NCBI GenBank assembly: GCA_023139785.1
Contig: JAGLMX010000032.1
Span: 1 to 6,815, forward strand
Direction of reading: 5' to 3'
Source: Candidatus Aenigmatarchaeota archaeon
GTDB taxonomy: Archaea > EX4484-52 > B79-G9
DNA: 6,815 nt
The translations under genes were made by a program, and so were the position numbers. This document shows, one piece after another, positions 1 through 5,890 of the stretch. The notes under the pieces were generated by a model. That model was not told the DNA's origin and ran no database searches. It was given only the letters and a program-made list of their open reading frames with translations. The stretch's first letter is position 1; every line of letters begins with the position of its first letter.

Positions 1-1720
1 TAAGCGCATCCTTATTCGCAGGCGTTGGTTTTCCTAGTGTAAAATATATGGGTTTTGCAAACGCGTCCAAAACAACACGTTCGTCCTGCATAGAATGAGG
101 CACACAAAGCTTCTCAAGCAACTCTTTTTCAGGCGCATTCGATAAGCTGATTTTGTCTTCAGATACATTTGCCTTTGAAAACCACTCAATCAAGGCACAA
201 ACATCATCTATTGTAAGGTCATGCCAGAAAAAATTATATCGTGGGTGTAGTGGCACGCCAAGCTGCTTTGAAATTGCGAGCGCATCATCAAAAGAAGGTG
301 CAGGATATGGTTTTTCCATAAACGCATCTTTCCGCGGAGCAAGTCCTTTTGACTTTTCAGCCGCAGCCACATCCTGTACCCACCATTCCTCCACATAGGA
401 CGACGGAAGCAGCACGTGATTATTGCTCACAAACTCTCCAAACGGAACCAGCATATCTCCCATGCTCAGGTATTTCTTTATGTTTTTCTTATGCTGCGTT
501 GCATCGTCCTTTGTGTGAACTTCAACAACATCTCCGTTTTTGAGAAGAACTACAGGCGGTGCTATTGTACTACAAGCAGAGCAAACACTTGCCTTTCCGG
601 GAAGCTCTGTTGCAATCTGTGTTCCGATTGCAAGAAACTCACTCAGATGCATGATGCCTGGATGCAGTGCAACTGCGGCCAGCCCCCCTGTCCGTGCACG
701 GCCATATCGTAAACGAAATCCGCCGGGTGTTGCAGGAAATGCCATAACAGGCCGCCCGGCAATCACCTTAGACATGTATTTTTTATTTGGTGTATATTTG
801 TCGTCTGACTCGGTCTTTTTCGCGGCATGTATCTTGTGCTTCAACTCAATGAATTTTTCAAGCCATAGCCAGTTCTGAAGCTGGTACTCCGCAGGATATT
901 TTTTTAATCGACCCACAATCTTCTCGGCCTTAAGAGGGATTCCATCAAGAAGAACAAGGCACATCCCTCCCCGAATCTTGTTTGTTTCAACGCGCGCGAG
1001 GTCTTTGAAGTTTGACACCTCAAGCTTTTCTGTAGGGTCTCCTGTAATCTCCACAGGAACATTCTTTATAATCATCTCAATTTCTTCTTTTGACGGATGG
1101 TATTGTTTTGCAGTCACGCGGATATAATAATCTTCAACCTCTGTCACATAACGGCTTATTTCGTCTTTCTCTGGCTTATATTCTCCAAGCCCGGCATGCT
1201 TTCGTATGAAATCCGCTGCCAAAACAGACATTGCAGATGCTGTGCCTCCTGCAGAACGTATTGGCCCTGCAAAATAAACTGCCAGGTATTCTGTGCCGTC
1301 CGGGTTTGTCCTTATCTTTACCTGAGAGATTCCTTCCAAAGGCGCTGTCACGACCCCAAGTGTAAGATATGCCACGGCAACACGAAGCCCTGCATCAATT
1401 GCCTTTTCTTTTGTATCAAATTTTACGAATTTGTTCTGGGACACGTCCCGTCCAATCAAAAGCGCCACGCGCTCATCGTTTTTGCCATATTTTTCCTCAA
1501 ACACCCGTATGGCATCCTTCATCCCTGATCCGAGTACCTCTGAAAAAACAGTTGAAATAAGCCCTTCAACGCGCGCTGCAAGGTCTTCAGCAACAGGAAT
1601 GTCTACTTTCTGCTCGGGATCAAGCCCTTTTTCACGGGCGCACTCTGCAACAGCATATGCCTTTTTGACCTCTTCAGAAATGCTGTCAAAATACTCCTGT
1701 GTCTCTTTGTCTGTCTCCAT
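1..1720 (-). CDS. polC: DNA polymerase D large subunit DP2, N-terminal 573 codons (partial; 3' end outside window)
   Basis: This is the polymerase subunit of the archaeal replicative PolD heterodimer. I translated the minus strand and found an uninterrupted frame of 573 codons running off the left edge. Diagnostic DP2 blocks are visible: TAPLEGI at about residues 124-130, YFAGPIRSAGGTASA at about 149-163, EYKPEKDEISRYV at about 180-192, RYGRARTGG at about 338-346, LKNGDVVEV at about 393-401, VPFGEF at about 425-430, EEWWVQD at about 444-450 and LGVPLHPRYNFFWHD at about 488-502. The catalytic double-psi beta-barrel region lies further C-terminal and is not in the window. ATG 1720 is chosen because it lies about 25 nt from the TATA core at 1741-1749, the geometry of a leaderless transcript. 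An in-frame ATG at 1729 would add three residues. The position normally holding a conserved block before the NGDVV motif reads CSAC (380-383). Identity is certain. Confidence 0.96.
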   Translation of the reverse strand, partial: METDKETQEYFDSISEEVKKAYAVAECAREKGLDPEQKVDIPVAEDLAARVEGLISTVFSEVLGSGMKDAIRVFEEKYGKNDERVALLIGRDVSQNKFVKFDTKEKAIDAGLRVAVAYLTLGVVTAPLEGISQVKIRTNPDGTEYLAVYFAGPIRSAGGTASAMSVLAADFIRKHAGLGEYKPEKDEISRYVTEVEDYYIRVTAKQYHPSKEEIEMIIKNVPVEITGDPTEKLEVSNFKDLARVETNKIRGGMCLVLLDGIPLKAEKIVGRLKKYPAEYQLQNWLWLEKFIELKHKIHAAKKTESDDKYTPNKKYMSKVIAGRPVMAFPATPGGFRLRYGRARTGGLAAVALHPGIMHLSEFLAIGTQIATELPGKASVCSACSTIAPPVVLLKNGDVVEVHTKDDATQHKKNIKKYLSMGDMLVPFGEFVSNNHVLLPSSYVEEWWVQDVAAAEKSKGLAPRKDAFMEKPYPAPSFDDALAISKQLGVPLHPRYNFFWHDLTIDDVCALIEWFSKANVSEDKISLSNAPEKELLEKLCVPHSMQDERVVLDAFAKPIYFTLGKPTPANKDAL

Positions 1721-1737
1721 ACAGAACATTACAAGTA

Positions 1738-1750
1738 AAAAAATATATAC
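1738..1750. promoter_or_regulatory. Shared TATA core between divergent DP2 and coiled-coil genes
   Basis: The 51-bp gap between the two divergent starts contains one A-run plus AAATATATA block at 1738-1749. Its centre (about 1745) is about 25 nt from the DP2 ATG at 1720 and about 27 nt from the plus-strand ATG at 1772, so either gene could be transcribed leaderless from it. The purine-rich run on the left is a good TFB-recognition element for the plus gene. The GC-rich flank on the right is a poorer one for DP2. No ribosome binding site precedes either start, which agrees with leaderless transcripts. Spacing and sequence are seen; function is inferred. Confidence 0.6.
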
Positions 1751-1771
1751 TGGCGCGCACAGATATTTGCT

Positions 1772-2155
1772 ATGTCTTTATTCGGAAAGAAAGAATCTGT
1801 TGTAGACGCACAGCCACCACGCGAAATTCTTCAGGAAAAAATTGAGTCCCTAAGCACAGAAATGCACGAATTCAAAGAAAGCACAGAGAAACAGATGAAA
1901 GAAATTTGTTCTGCGCTGAACATTCTTGACGGAGATATTCTTGACATAAAGGAAGATATGAATATCGCGCGAAAAAAACAGTGTACCCCTGCAGAAATTA
2001 AAGAAATCAAGAAAAGCATGGAATCTTTAACGGTTATGGGGCGGCTATGCCTCCAAAACAAGGAAGAACTTGAAGTGCTCGCAAAAAGAGTGGATGCCAC
2101 ACAGGAATCAGAAAAGCAAGAGCAAGACCAGAGTCCTGTTAAAATACTCAACTGA
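1772..2155 (+). CDS. Small acidic coiled-coil protein, function unknown (127 aa)
   Basis: I do not recognise this family. The protein is highly charged and almost entirely helical by composition. After a short N-terminal leader (MSLFGKKE), residues about 18-68 form a heptad-rich helix with repeated I/L/M at a/d-like positions. A second helical segment runs from about 72 to 110 after a Thr-Pro break, and the tail is Glu/Gln-rich and probably disordered. No signal peptide, membrane segment, zinc motif or catalytic motif is visible. Four Met residues and two Cys sit within the first helix and its boundary. The start is the first ATG, about 27 nt from the TATA core shared with DP2, with no Shine-Dalgarno site, as for a leaderless mRNA. 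Codon use resembles the replication genes. Sharing a promoter with DP2 hints at coordinated expression but proves no functional link. An oligomerising or adaptor role is possible. Confidence 0.78.
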   Translation: MSLFGKKESVVDAQPPREILQEKIESLSTEMHEFKESTEKQMKEICSALNILDGDILDIKEDMNIARKKQCTPAEIKEIKKSMESLTVMGRLCLQNKEELEVLAKRVDATQESEKQEQDQSPVKILN

Positions 2156-2170
2156 TGCTTTGCTTTTAAT

Positions 2171-2272
2171 AAAAAAAGCCTCGGTGGGGGATGGAAAGCG
2201 TTCGGAGAACATAATTCCCCTCATGAGAAGTGATGCCTTCCACCCATCCGAGCCCAAGTTTTTCCAGAACAG
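2171..2272 (-). ncRNA. Candidate structured small RNA of about 100 nt, unknown family
   Basis: On the minus strand a strong BRE/TATA promoter (2294-2310) predicts a start near 2270-2273. The transcript then folds into one long hairpin. CUCGG (2252-2248) pairs with CCGAG (2184-2180). GGG (2245-2243) pairs with CCC (2190-2188). UGGAAGGC (2242-2235) pairs over eight contiguous positions, one of them G-U, with GCUUUCCA (2199-2192). An apical GGGGAA (2220-2215) pairs with UUCUCC (2209-2204) around a UUAUG loop. Seven Ts on the minus strand (2177-2171) follow immediately, a typical archaeal termination signal. Two pairs are G-U only when read on the minus strand and become A-C on the plus strand, which favours this orientation. 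No tRNA, 5S, SRP or RNase P signature was recognised, and no clear C/D or H/ACA boxes. The opposite orientation, a 3' structure of the upstream plus gene, is less likely. Confidence 0.5.
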
Positions 2273-2293
2273 CCATTTATTTGGCGTTTGGTA

Positions 2294-2310
2294 CTTATAA
2301 AGATTTCGAT
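2294..2310 (-). promoter_or_regulatory. BRE/TATA promoter for the minus-strand RNA candidate
   Basis: Read on the minus strand, ATCGAAAT (2310-2303) directly precedes CTTTATAAG (2302-2294). This is close to the textbook archaeal TFB-recognition element plus TATA box. The predicted start is 25-27 nt downstream, around 2271-2273, just before the hairpin RNA. No convincing coding frame follows in that direction. Confidence 0.55.
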
Positions 2311-2336
2311 ACTACGGTATAGTTGTTTACATAAAA

Positions 2337-2387
2337 CTTAAATAGCCTATTGTATAACAATGGCATAACAAAACAGCAGGCATAAAA
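2337..2387 (+). promoter_or_regulatory. Two TATA-like boxes and small repeats upstream of the 75-aa gene
   Basis: CTTAAATAG (2337-2345), preceded by an A-rich element, is a good TATA box predicting a start near 2367 and a leader of about 44 nt. A second weaker box, CATAAAA (2381-2387), lies 26 nt before ATG 2411 and would give a leaderless mRNA. Between them sit the perfect palindrome TTGTATAACAA (2350-2360) and a direct repeat GGCATAA (2362-2368 and 2379-2385, 17 nt apart). The second copy overlaps the downstream TATA box, so the repeats could be an operator. Which box is used cannot be told from sequence. Confidence 0.4.
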
Positions 2388-2410
2388 CCGTCTGTGTTTG
2401 GTTGATTTTT

Positions 2411-2638
2411 ATGGATGTAACAGCAGTTGGCGTTATTGTTGATGAAAAAAGGGCGGTTCTTGAAAAGGCCCTTAAAAACAGCCTTGTTGACAGCTACGAG
2501 ATTGATGACCTGGACAAGACAGACTCAAGAAAAGATGTTTTTGTGTGCCTTGCAAACCCTGTTGACTCAAAATATGTTGCAGGCGTTCTCACAGAAATAT
2601 TTGAAGGCATGGGCACAAAAAAGACCGGTGTTGAATGA
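2411..2638 (+). CDS. Small soluble protein of unknown function (75 aa)
   Basis: I do not recognise this protein. Its pattern suggests a compact alpha/beta fold: a hydrophobic strand TAVGVIVD (about 4-11), a helix from about 12 to 26, a short strand around SYEIDDL (about 27-33), a second strong strand DVFVCLANP (about 41-49), and a helix from about 52 to 65. That order resembles small ferredoxin-like or ACT-like sensor folds, but this is only inference. There is one Cys (in VCLAN), no membrane segment and no metal motif. ATG 2411 is preferred. An in-frame TTG at 2402 would add only three residues, and GGTTGAT (2400-2406) is a weak ribosome-site match before the ATG. The gene converges on DP1, with 45 bp between the stop codons, and has its own promoter region. 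Codon preferences match the replication genes, which supports it as real. Confidence 0.72.
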   Translation: MDVTAVGVIVDEKRAVLEKALKNSLVDSYEIDDLDKTDSRKDVFVCLANPVDSKYVAGVLTEIFEGMGTKKTGVE

Positions 2639-2654
2639 GTAAACACACCACGGC

Positions 2655-2663
2655 TTTTGTTTT
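2655..2663 (+). terminator. Oligo-T terminator after the 75-aa gene
   Basis: TTTTGTTTT lies 17 nt past the stop codon of the plus-strand small gene and inside the gap to the convergent DP1 gene. Archaeal transcription commonly ends at such T-runs without a hairpin. No comparable T-run for the DP1 mRNA is visible in the gap. A T6 on the minus strand lies inside the small gene near 2620. Confidence 0.4.
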
Positions 2664-2683
2664 AACTATTTCTACTGATTTCT

Positions 2684-4102
2684 TTACAAAAAATCCTTAA
2701 CAATAACTCTACGCGTGTCAAGTTCAACACACGTTATTTTTCCTGGAGTTGCTTTGTGTCCCACTCTATCCATAAAGCTCGTCTGTCCCTGAAATGTACT
2801 TGAAGACACAAGGGTCGTGCTTTTATACTTGTCAACAGCATGGCTATGCAGGTCTCCTGTATGAAATATATCGGGCACCGTCTTTATGACTAAAGGATCT
2901 ATCTCAAGAGGATTCACCACCGTAGCACCATATGTCGGCGCAAGGTGCCGTCTTCTAAGAACATCTTTCATCACATGCTGTGGCTCTGACATCCCAAGGC
3001 GCCGCAGCTCAGGCACAGCATCAATTATGCTCGTAAAACTATACCCATGATACATCAAAACATTAATTCCTCCGGTATCCATGCCATGAATACGTATGTT
3101 TGACGGATTCTGTGTAAGATGAAGATTCTTAAAATCATATATTGTTGGCAAAAATTTCCTCGGGAGCTTTGGCTGTGGCTCTGCAAGCCCCATAGCATCG
3201 TGGTTTCCTGCGCACACCATCACCTGGATGTGTTCGGGTATTGTCTCAAAAAGCTCTTCGAATTTTTTGTATTGGCCAAAAATATCCTTTATCTGAAGAT
3301 CTTCTTCCTGTCCGGGATAAATACCAATCCCATCTGCAACATCTCCTCCAACAAAAAGATATTTCACTCTGGAAGCATCTCTATCTGCTGAATTAATCCA
3401 CTTTATGAACCTGCTCTCGATTTTCTGTATGAATTCCTTGCTTCCATAGTGCAAATCGGATATGAAAACAGCACTAAGTGGGTCTGAAATTGTTCTTGTA
3501 ACCGATGCAGGCACATCAGGCCATATAATATCATCCACGAACATGTATTCTCTCGATATCCTGCCCTTCATACCAATAACATCATCAACCAGCACCCTCT
3601 CGGCATCAGTCCCTGCGCGCTCGGTGAAAAACACCTTCATTCTCCCTGAACCATCTTCTATTTCAGCCATAAGTTTTCCGCTTTTCGTTGTAAAAATATC
3701 ATAAATCATCCCAATAACTGTTTCTTCGCCACCCGTAGACTTAAGTGCTGTAGATATTGAAACTGTGTTTTTGAGCCCCTGGTGGCTTAAAAGAATGTTT
3801 TTTATCTGCTCATATTTTGAAGAAAAAAGCTCTATGAACGAATCTGTTGTTTTTGCGCATGCTTTTATATCCGCTATGTCTATATCAACCACACCATCAA
3901 AGTCCTTTGCAATTATCTTTTTGATTTTTTTGACCTCAACAACATCTTCCACACTAGTAGCAATCGCATTTTTTTGTACAATTCCTTTTGGAAGTGCACT
4001 GCCAAAGGCTGTTTGATTGTCTATTGCGCTTTCATAAGCATCTACACCAAGAAGCGTTCCGTTTTCTATTAACTCAAGCACGTTTTTTTGTAAATCATTC
4101 AT
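2684..4102 (-). CDS. polB: DNA polymerase D small subunit DP1 (3'-5' proofreading exonuclease)
   Basis: This is the exonuclease and structural partner of DP2 in archaeal PolD. The 472 aa are shorter than the roughly 600 aa of Thermococcales homologues; the shortening is N-terminal. A variable N-terminal region (1-120) precedes an OB-fold (about 127-195), then the Mre11-like phosphoesterase domain: FISDLHYGS (D216, H218), VGGDVADG (D254), CAGNHD (N300, H301), YHGYSF (H352) and FHTGDLHSH (413-421). In the family the last motif is normally G-H-x-H; here the first His is Asp417 (codon GAC, read directly), while His419 remains. This could alter the metal site, or be a lineage variant. The start is ATG 4102, with GGTG at 4111-4108 five nt upstream. 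It lies 17 bp after orc1 and is probably co-transcribed with it. Identity is certain; full exonuclease activity is not. Confidence 0.95.
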   Translation of the reverse strand: MNDLQKNVLELIENGTLLGVDAYESAIDNQTAFGSALPKGIVQKNAIATSVEDVVEVKKIKKIIAKDFDGVVDIDIADIKACAKTTDSFIELFSSKYEQIKNILLSHQGLKNTVSISTALKSTGGEETVIGMIYDIFTTKSGKLMAEIEDGSGRMKVFFTERAGTDAERVLVDDVIGMKGRISREYMFVDDIIWPDVPASVTRTISDPLSAVFISDLHYGSKEFIQKIESRFIKWINSADRDASRVKYLFVGGDVADGIGIYPGQEEDLQIKDIFGQYKKFEELFETIPEHIQVMVCAGNHDAMGLAEPQPKLPRKFLPTIYDFKNLHLTQNPSNIRIHGMDTGGINVLMYHGYSFTSIIDAVPELRRLGMSEPQHVMKDVLRRRHLAPTYGATVVNPLEIDPLVIKTVPDIFHTGDLHSHAVDKYKSTTLVSSSTFQGQTSFMDRVGHKATPGKITCVELDTRRVIVKDFL

Positions 4103-4119
4103 AAATACACCAATTAGGC

Positions 4120-5334
4120 CTAAAAATAAAATTCTTCCTTAAGGCATAAAATCACTTTTTTTCTAAGATCATCAGAAACAGAAGACGTTATTTCCCTCAT
4201 GCGCCCATAACGCCCCTTGGATATTATGCGCGCGTTTATAATGCCTAAAAGGTCTATCTCAGAAAGTATATCTGAAAAGCGCCTTTGCGTCAGAATTTTA
4301 AGTGATAATTTTTTACAAGCCGTCTTGTATTCATCATACACCTCTCCTGTCAGGACAAGGCGCTCATTCTCTTTGAGTTTTAAAAACACACTATAAATCA
4401 CAGCCTTTGTCTGTTTTGGCTGTGTCTTTATCGCATCAAGTATTCTGTCAGAATCTACCTTATCTTCTGCCTGTGATACATGCGATTCATCAACCTGTGT
4501 GTCCCCATTCCGTTCTGCAAGCTCCCCTGCAACCCGTAGCAAATCAATTGCCCTCCTTGCATCTCCATGTTCTTGTGCTGCAAGGGCTGCGCACTTAGCT
4601 ATAACCCCGTCATAGTTTTTGTCAGCACTAAATGCCACTTTTGATCTCTCTCGTAGTATTTCCTGCAGCTGCATTGCATTATATGGCGGAAATATCAGCT
4701 CTTCTTCAGATAATGATGAGCGCACGCGTGCATCAAGATAATCTGTAAATGAAAGATCATTACTTATACCTATTATAGAACACTTCACATTCATCAAATT
4801 CTGGTTAATTCTTGTAAGATTGTATAAAAAATCATCACCAATCTTTTTTATCAATGCATCAATTTCATCAATTATAAGCAGCACAACCCCTTTTCTTTCT
4901 TCTATTGCTGAATAAAATGCCTTGTATACACTGTCTGTTGGCAGCCCTGTTGCAGGCACATTTTTTCCAAGAAGTTCACAAAGATATGCAAGAAGCCTGT
5001 ATTCTGTGTCTGCAACGCGCTTCATCTTACAGTTAACATAAAACACAGATACAACAATATTGTTTTTTTCTGCAATTTTGTTAAGCTCAGACGTAACGTG
5101 CTTTGTAACCAGTGTCTTTCCAGTGCCTGTTGAGCCATATATAAAAATATTTGATGGTTTTTCCTGATTCAGTGTAGGCGCAAGAATTATACTTAATTGC
5201 CTTATCTGTTCTTCACGATGCGCTATGTTTTCAGGCAAATAATTATCACCAAGCGCGGATTTATTTAAAAAAAGAGGTTTTTTTGTAAGATAATCACTAA
5301 ATATTTCCTGAATCGTCGTCTGAGCCATAAACAT
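4120..5334 (-). CDS. orc1/cdc6: Replication initiator Orc1/Cdc6 (AAA+ ATPase)
   Basis: This initiator binds origin recognition boxes and loads the MCM helicase. Counting from ATG 5334 (404 aa), the AAA+ core has Walker A GSTGTGKT (67-74), Walker B LLIIDEID (about 152-159; D156, E157), sensor 1 GISN (N192), the box VII region with R203/R205 before SSLSEEELIFPPY, and sensor 2 HGDARRA (R260). A winged helix covers about 305-404, ending in the conserved wing SKGRYGRMREI. The length is normal for the family and no residue is obviously missing. ATG 5334 is chosen because GAGTG (5343-5339) lies 4 nt upstream, similar to DP1. ATG 5328 and TTG 5337 are in-frame alternatives changing one to two residues. 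DP1 follows 17 bp downstream. Its promoter lies inside the repeats of the adjacent origin-like region, suggesting autoregulation. Confidence 0.96.
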   Translation of the reverse strand: MFMAQTTIQEIFSDYLTKKPLFLNKSALGDNYLPENIAHREEQIRQLSIILAPTLNQEKPSNIFIYGSTGTGKTLVTKHVTSELNKIAEKNNIVVSVFYVNCKMKRVADTEYRLLAYLCELLGKNVPATGLPTDSVYKAFYSAIEERKGVVLLIIDEIDALIKKIGDDFLYNLTRINQNLMNVKCSIIGISNDLSFTDYLDARVRSSLSEEELIFPPYNAMQLQEILRERSKVAFSADKNYDGVIAKCAALAAQEHGDARRAIDLLRVAGELAERNGDTQVDESHVSQAEDKVDSDRILDAIKTQPKQTKAVIYSVFLKLKENERLVLTGEVYDEYKTACKKLSLKILTQRRFSDILSEIDLLGIINARIISKGRYGRMREITSSVSDDLRKKVILCLKEEFYF

Positions 5335-5369
5335 CAATCACTCTGGTAAAAAAACAATGTGTTTGTTCT

Positions 5370-5441
5370 ATGAGAACTGAAGGCTTATATCTTTTTCCAT
5401 AAGAATTAAAGGTTCAACACACTCTCCCTGTCAGTTCTCAT
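5370..5441. repeat. Perfect 11-bp inverted repeat with 50-bp spacer in the orc1 promoter region
   Basis: ATGAGAACTGA at 5370-5380 is the exact reverse complement of TCAGTTCTCAT at 5431-5441. A second inverted pair interleaves with it: TTTTCCAT at 5393-5400 and ATGGAAAA at 5440-5447. The modules therefore occur adjacent on the right side but separated and permuted on the left. Protein-binding half-sites are more likely than an RNA fold, because the arms straddle the predicted orc1 promoter. Confidence 0.7.
5384..5400 (-). promoter_or_regulatory. Predicted orc1-DP1 operon promoter (BRE/TATA)
   Basis: On the minus strand ATGGAAAAA (5400-5392) precedes GATATAAG (5391-5384), a good BRE plus TATA combination. 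The start would be near 5362, giving a leader of about 28 nt to ATG 5334. One arm of an 11-bp inverted repeat (5370-5380) lies between TATA and the start site. One copy of the ORB-like direct repeat (5396-5412) overlaps the BRE. Occupancy of either would be expected to block transcription factor access. Confidence 0.5.
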
Positions 5442-5535
5442 GGAAAATAAAGTGCTATATATAATATATTGATAACACTGTTATAATATAATATGCTAAC
5501 GAAAAACAAATCTTAAACTCCATAAGAAATCAAGG
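5396..5535 (+). repeat. Imperfect 17-bp direct repeat resembling an origin recognition box
   Basis: TCCATAAGAATTAAAGG (5396-5412) and TCCATAAGAAATCAAGG (5519-5535) match at 15 of 17 positions and are 123 bp apart. The order TCCA, three bases, GAA, then AAGG recalls archaeal ORB elements (TCCA-GTG-GAAAC followed by a G-rich tail). The TGG after TCCA in canonical boxes is replaced by TAA, so this is a resemblance and not a match. A weaker copy, TCCACTAAGAAT, lies on the minus strand at 5762-5751, so the set would flank the AT-rich element in opposite orientations. Confidence 0.5.
5465..5490. repeat. AT-rich near-palindrome (possible unwinding element)
   Basis: TATATT (5465-5470), one unpaired G, ATAACA (5472-5477), a central C, TGTTAT (5479-5484) and AATATA (5485-5490) form 12 complementary positions per arm with a single bulge. 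It lies in the most AT-rich stretch of the intergenic region (about 5455-5500), between the two ORB-like copies. It could extrude as a cruciform or melt easily. A dimeric repressor site is an alternative. Confidence 0.5.
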
Positions 5536-5584
5536 AGTGTGCGTGTATGATAATATTTTGATTAAATGAAAATATGTTTTTTAA

Positions 5585-5603
5585 AATGGCGCCTAAGGCC
5601 ATT
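5585..5603. repeat. GC-rich hairpin in AT-rich surroundings
   Basis: AATGGC (5585-5590) and GCCATT (5598-5603) are perfect complements around a 7-nt loop. The loop overlaps an alternative inner stem GCC-TAA-GGC (5591-5599). T- and A-rich tracts flank it. It could be a protein site within the origin-like region or a bidirectional transcription stop. No transcript boundary elsewhere points to the latter. Confidence 0.4.
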
Positions 5604-5764
5604 AAAACGTATTTATTTAATGATAATATAAAAAATCATTTTTGGACTTTTATGATATTCAAACAAAACGAATGCGTGATTTTACATATTTTTTAGAATG
5701 TTTACTATTAATATCAGAAAATATTTATACAATTGATGTATCAAAGACGGATTCTTAGTGGATG

Positions 5765-5789
5765 CAGATAACTCCGTTGACAGATAACT
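5765..5789 (+). repeat. Two tandem copies of CAGATAACT, 16-bp period
   Basis: CAGATAACT occurs at 5765-5773 and 5781-5789, a spacing of about one and a half helical turns. The second copy runs into ACG; the motif TACTAC also repeats nearby at 5831-5844. They may be paired protein-binding sites at the right side of the origin-like region. Confidence 0.4.
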
Positions 5790-5847
5790 ACGCGATATAA
5801 AAAAATTATTTTGAATTATTTTATTTGAAATACTACGTTACTACAAA

Positions 5848-5863
5848 CAGAAAGTTATAAAAT
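5848..5863 (+). promoter_or_regulatory. BRE/TATA promoter upstream of the 30-aa mini-ORF
   Basis: CAGAAAG (5848-5854) followed directly by TTATAAAAT (5855-5863) is a canonical archaeal BRE plus TATA box. The start site is predicted near 5885, only about 6 nt before ATG 5891. The promoter is clearer than its downstream gene, so a short RNA rather than a peptide could be the product. Confidence 0.5.
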
Positions 5864-5890
5864 ATGCGTTAATCACAAACCCGTGGCAAT

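Noticed and set aside
153..1805. Several overlapping plus-strand open frames of 60-140 codons
   Set aside because: They are antisense to DP2, whose minus-strand translation is continuous and clearly conserved. The plus frames give Cys- and Ser-rich sequence with no recognisable domain.
1831..2151. Minus-strand open frame of 106 codons
   Set aside because: It is the complement of the coiled-coil gene. It reads as Ser/Phe-rich shadow sequence and has no promoter of its own.
2178..2263. Hairpin read on the plus strand with TTTTT at 2259-2263, as a terminator or RNA
   Set aside because: The plus-strand TATA-like tract (2164-2176) is too close to the hairpin base. Two G-U pairs become mismatches, and the minus strand has a better promoter and a longer T-run.
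2171..2272. Assignment of the RNA candidate to H/ACA or C/D guides, SRP or RNase P RNA
   Set aside because: A GUGAUG/AUGAG-like pair and scattered ACA triplets exist but are not placed as the families require. The length is too short for SRP or RNase P.
2070..2300. Plus-strand open frame of 76 codons
   Set aside because: It overlaps the end of the coiled-coil gene and runs through the hairpin RNA region. Codon use and composition are not protein-like.
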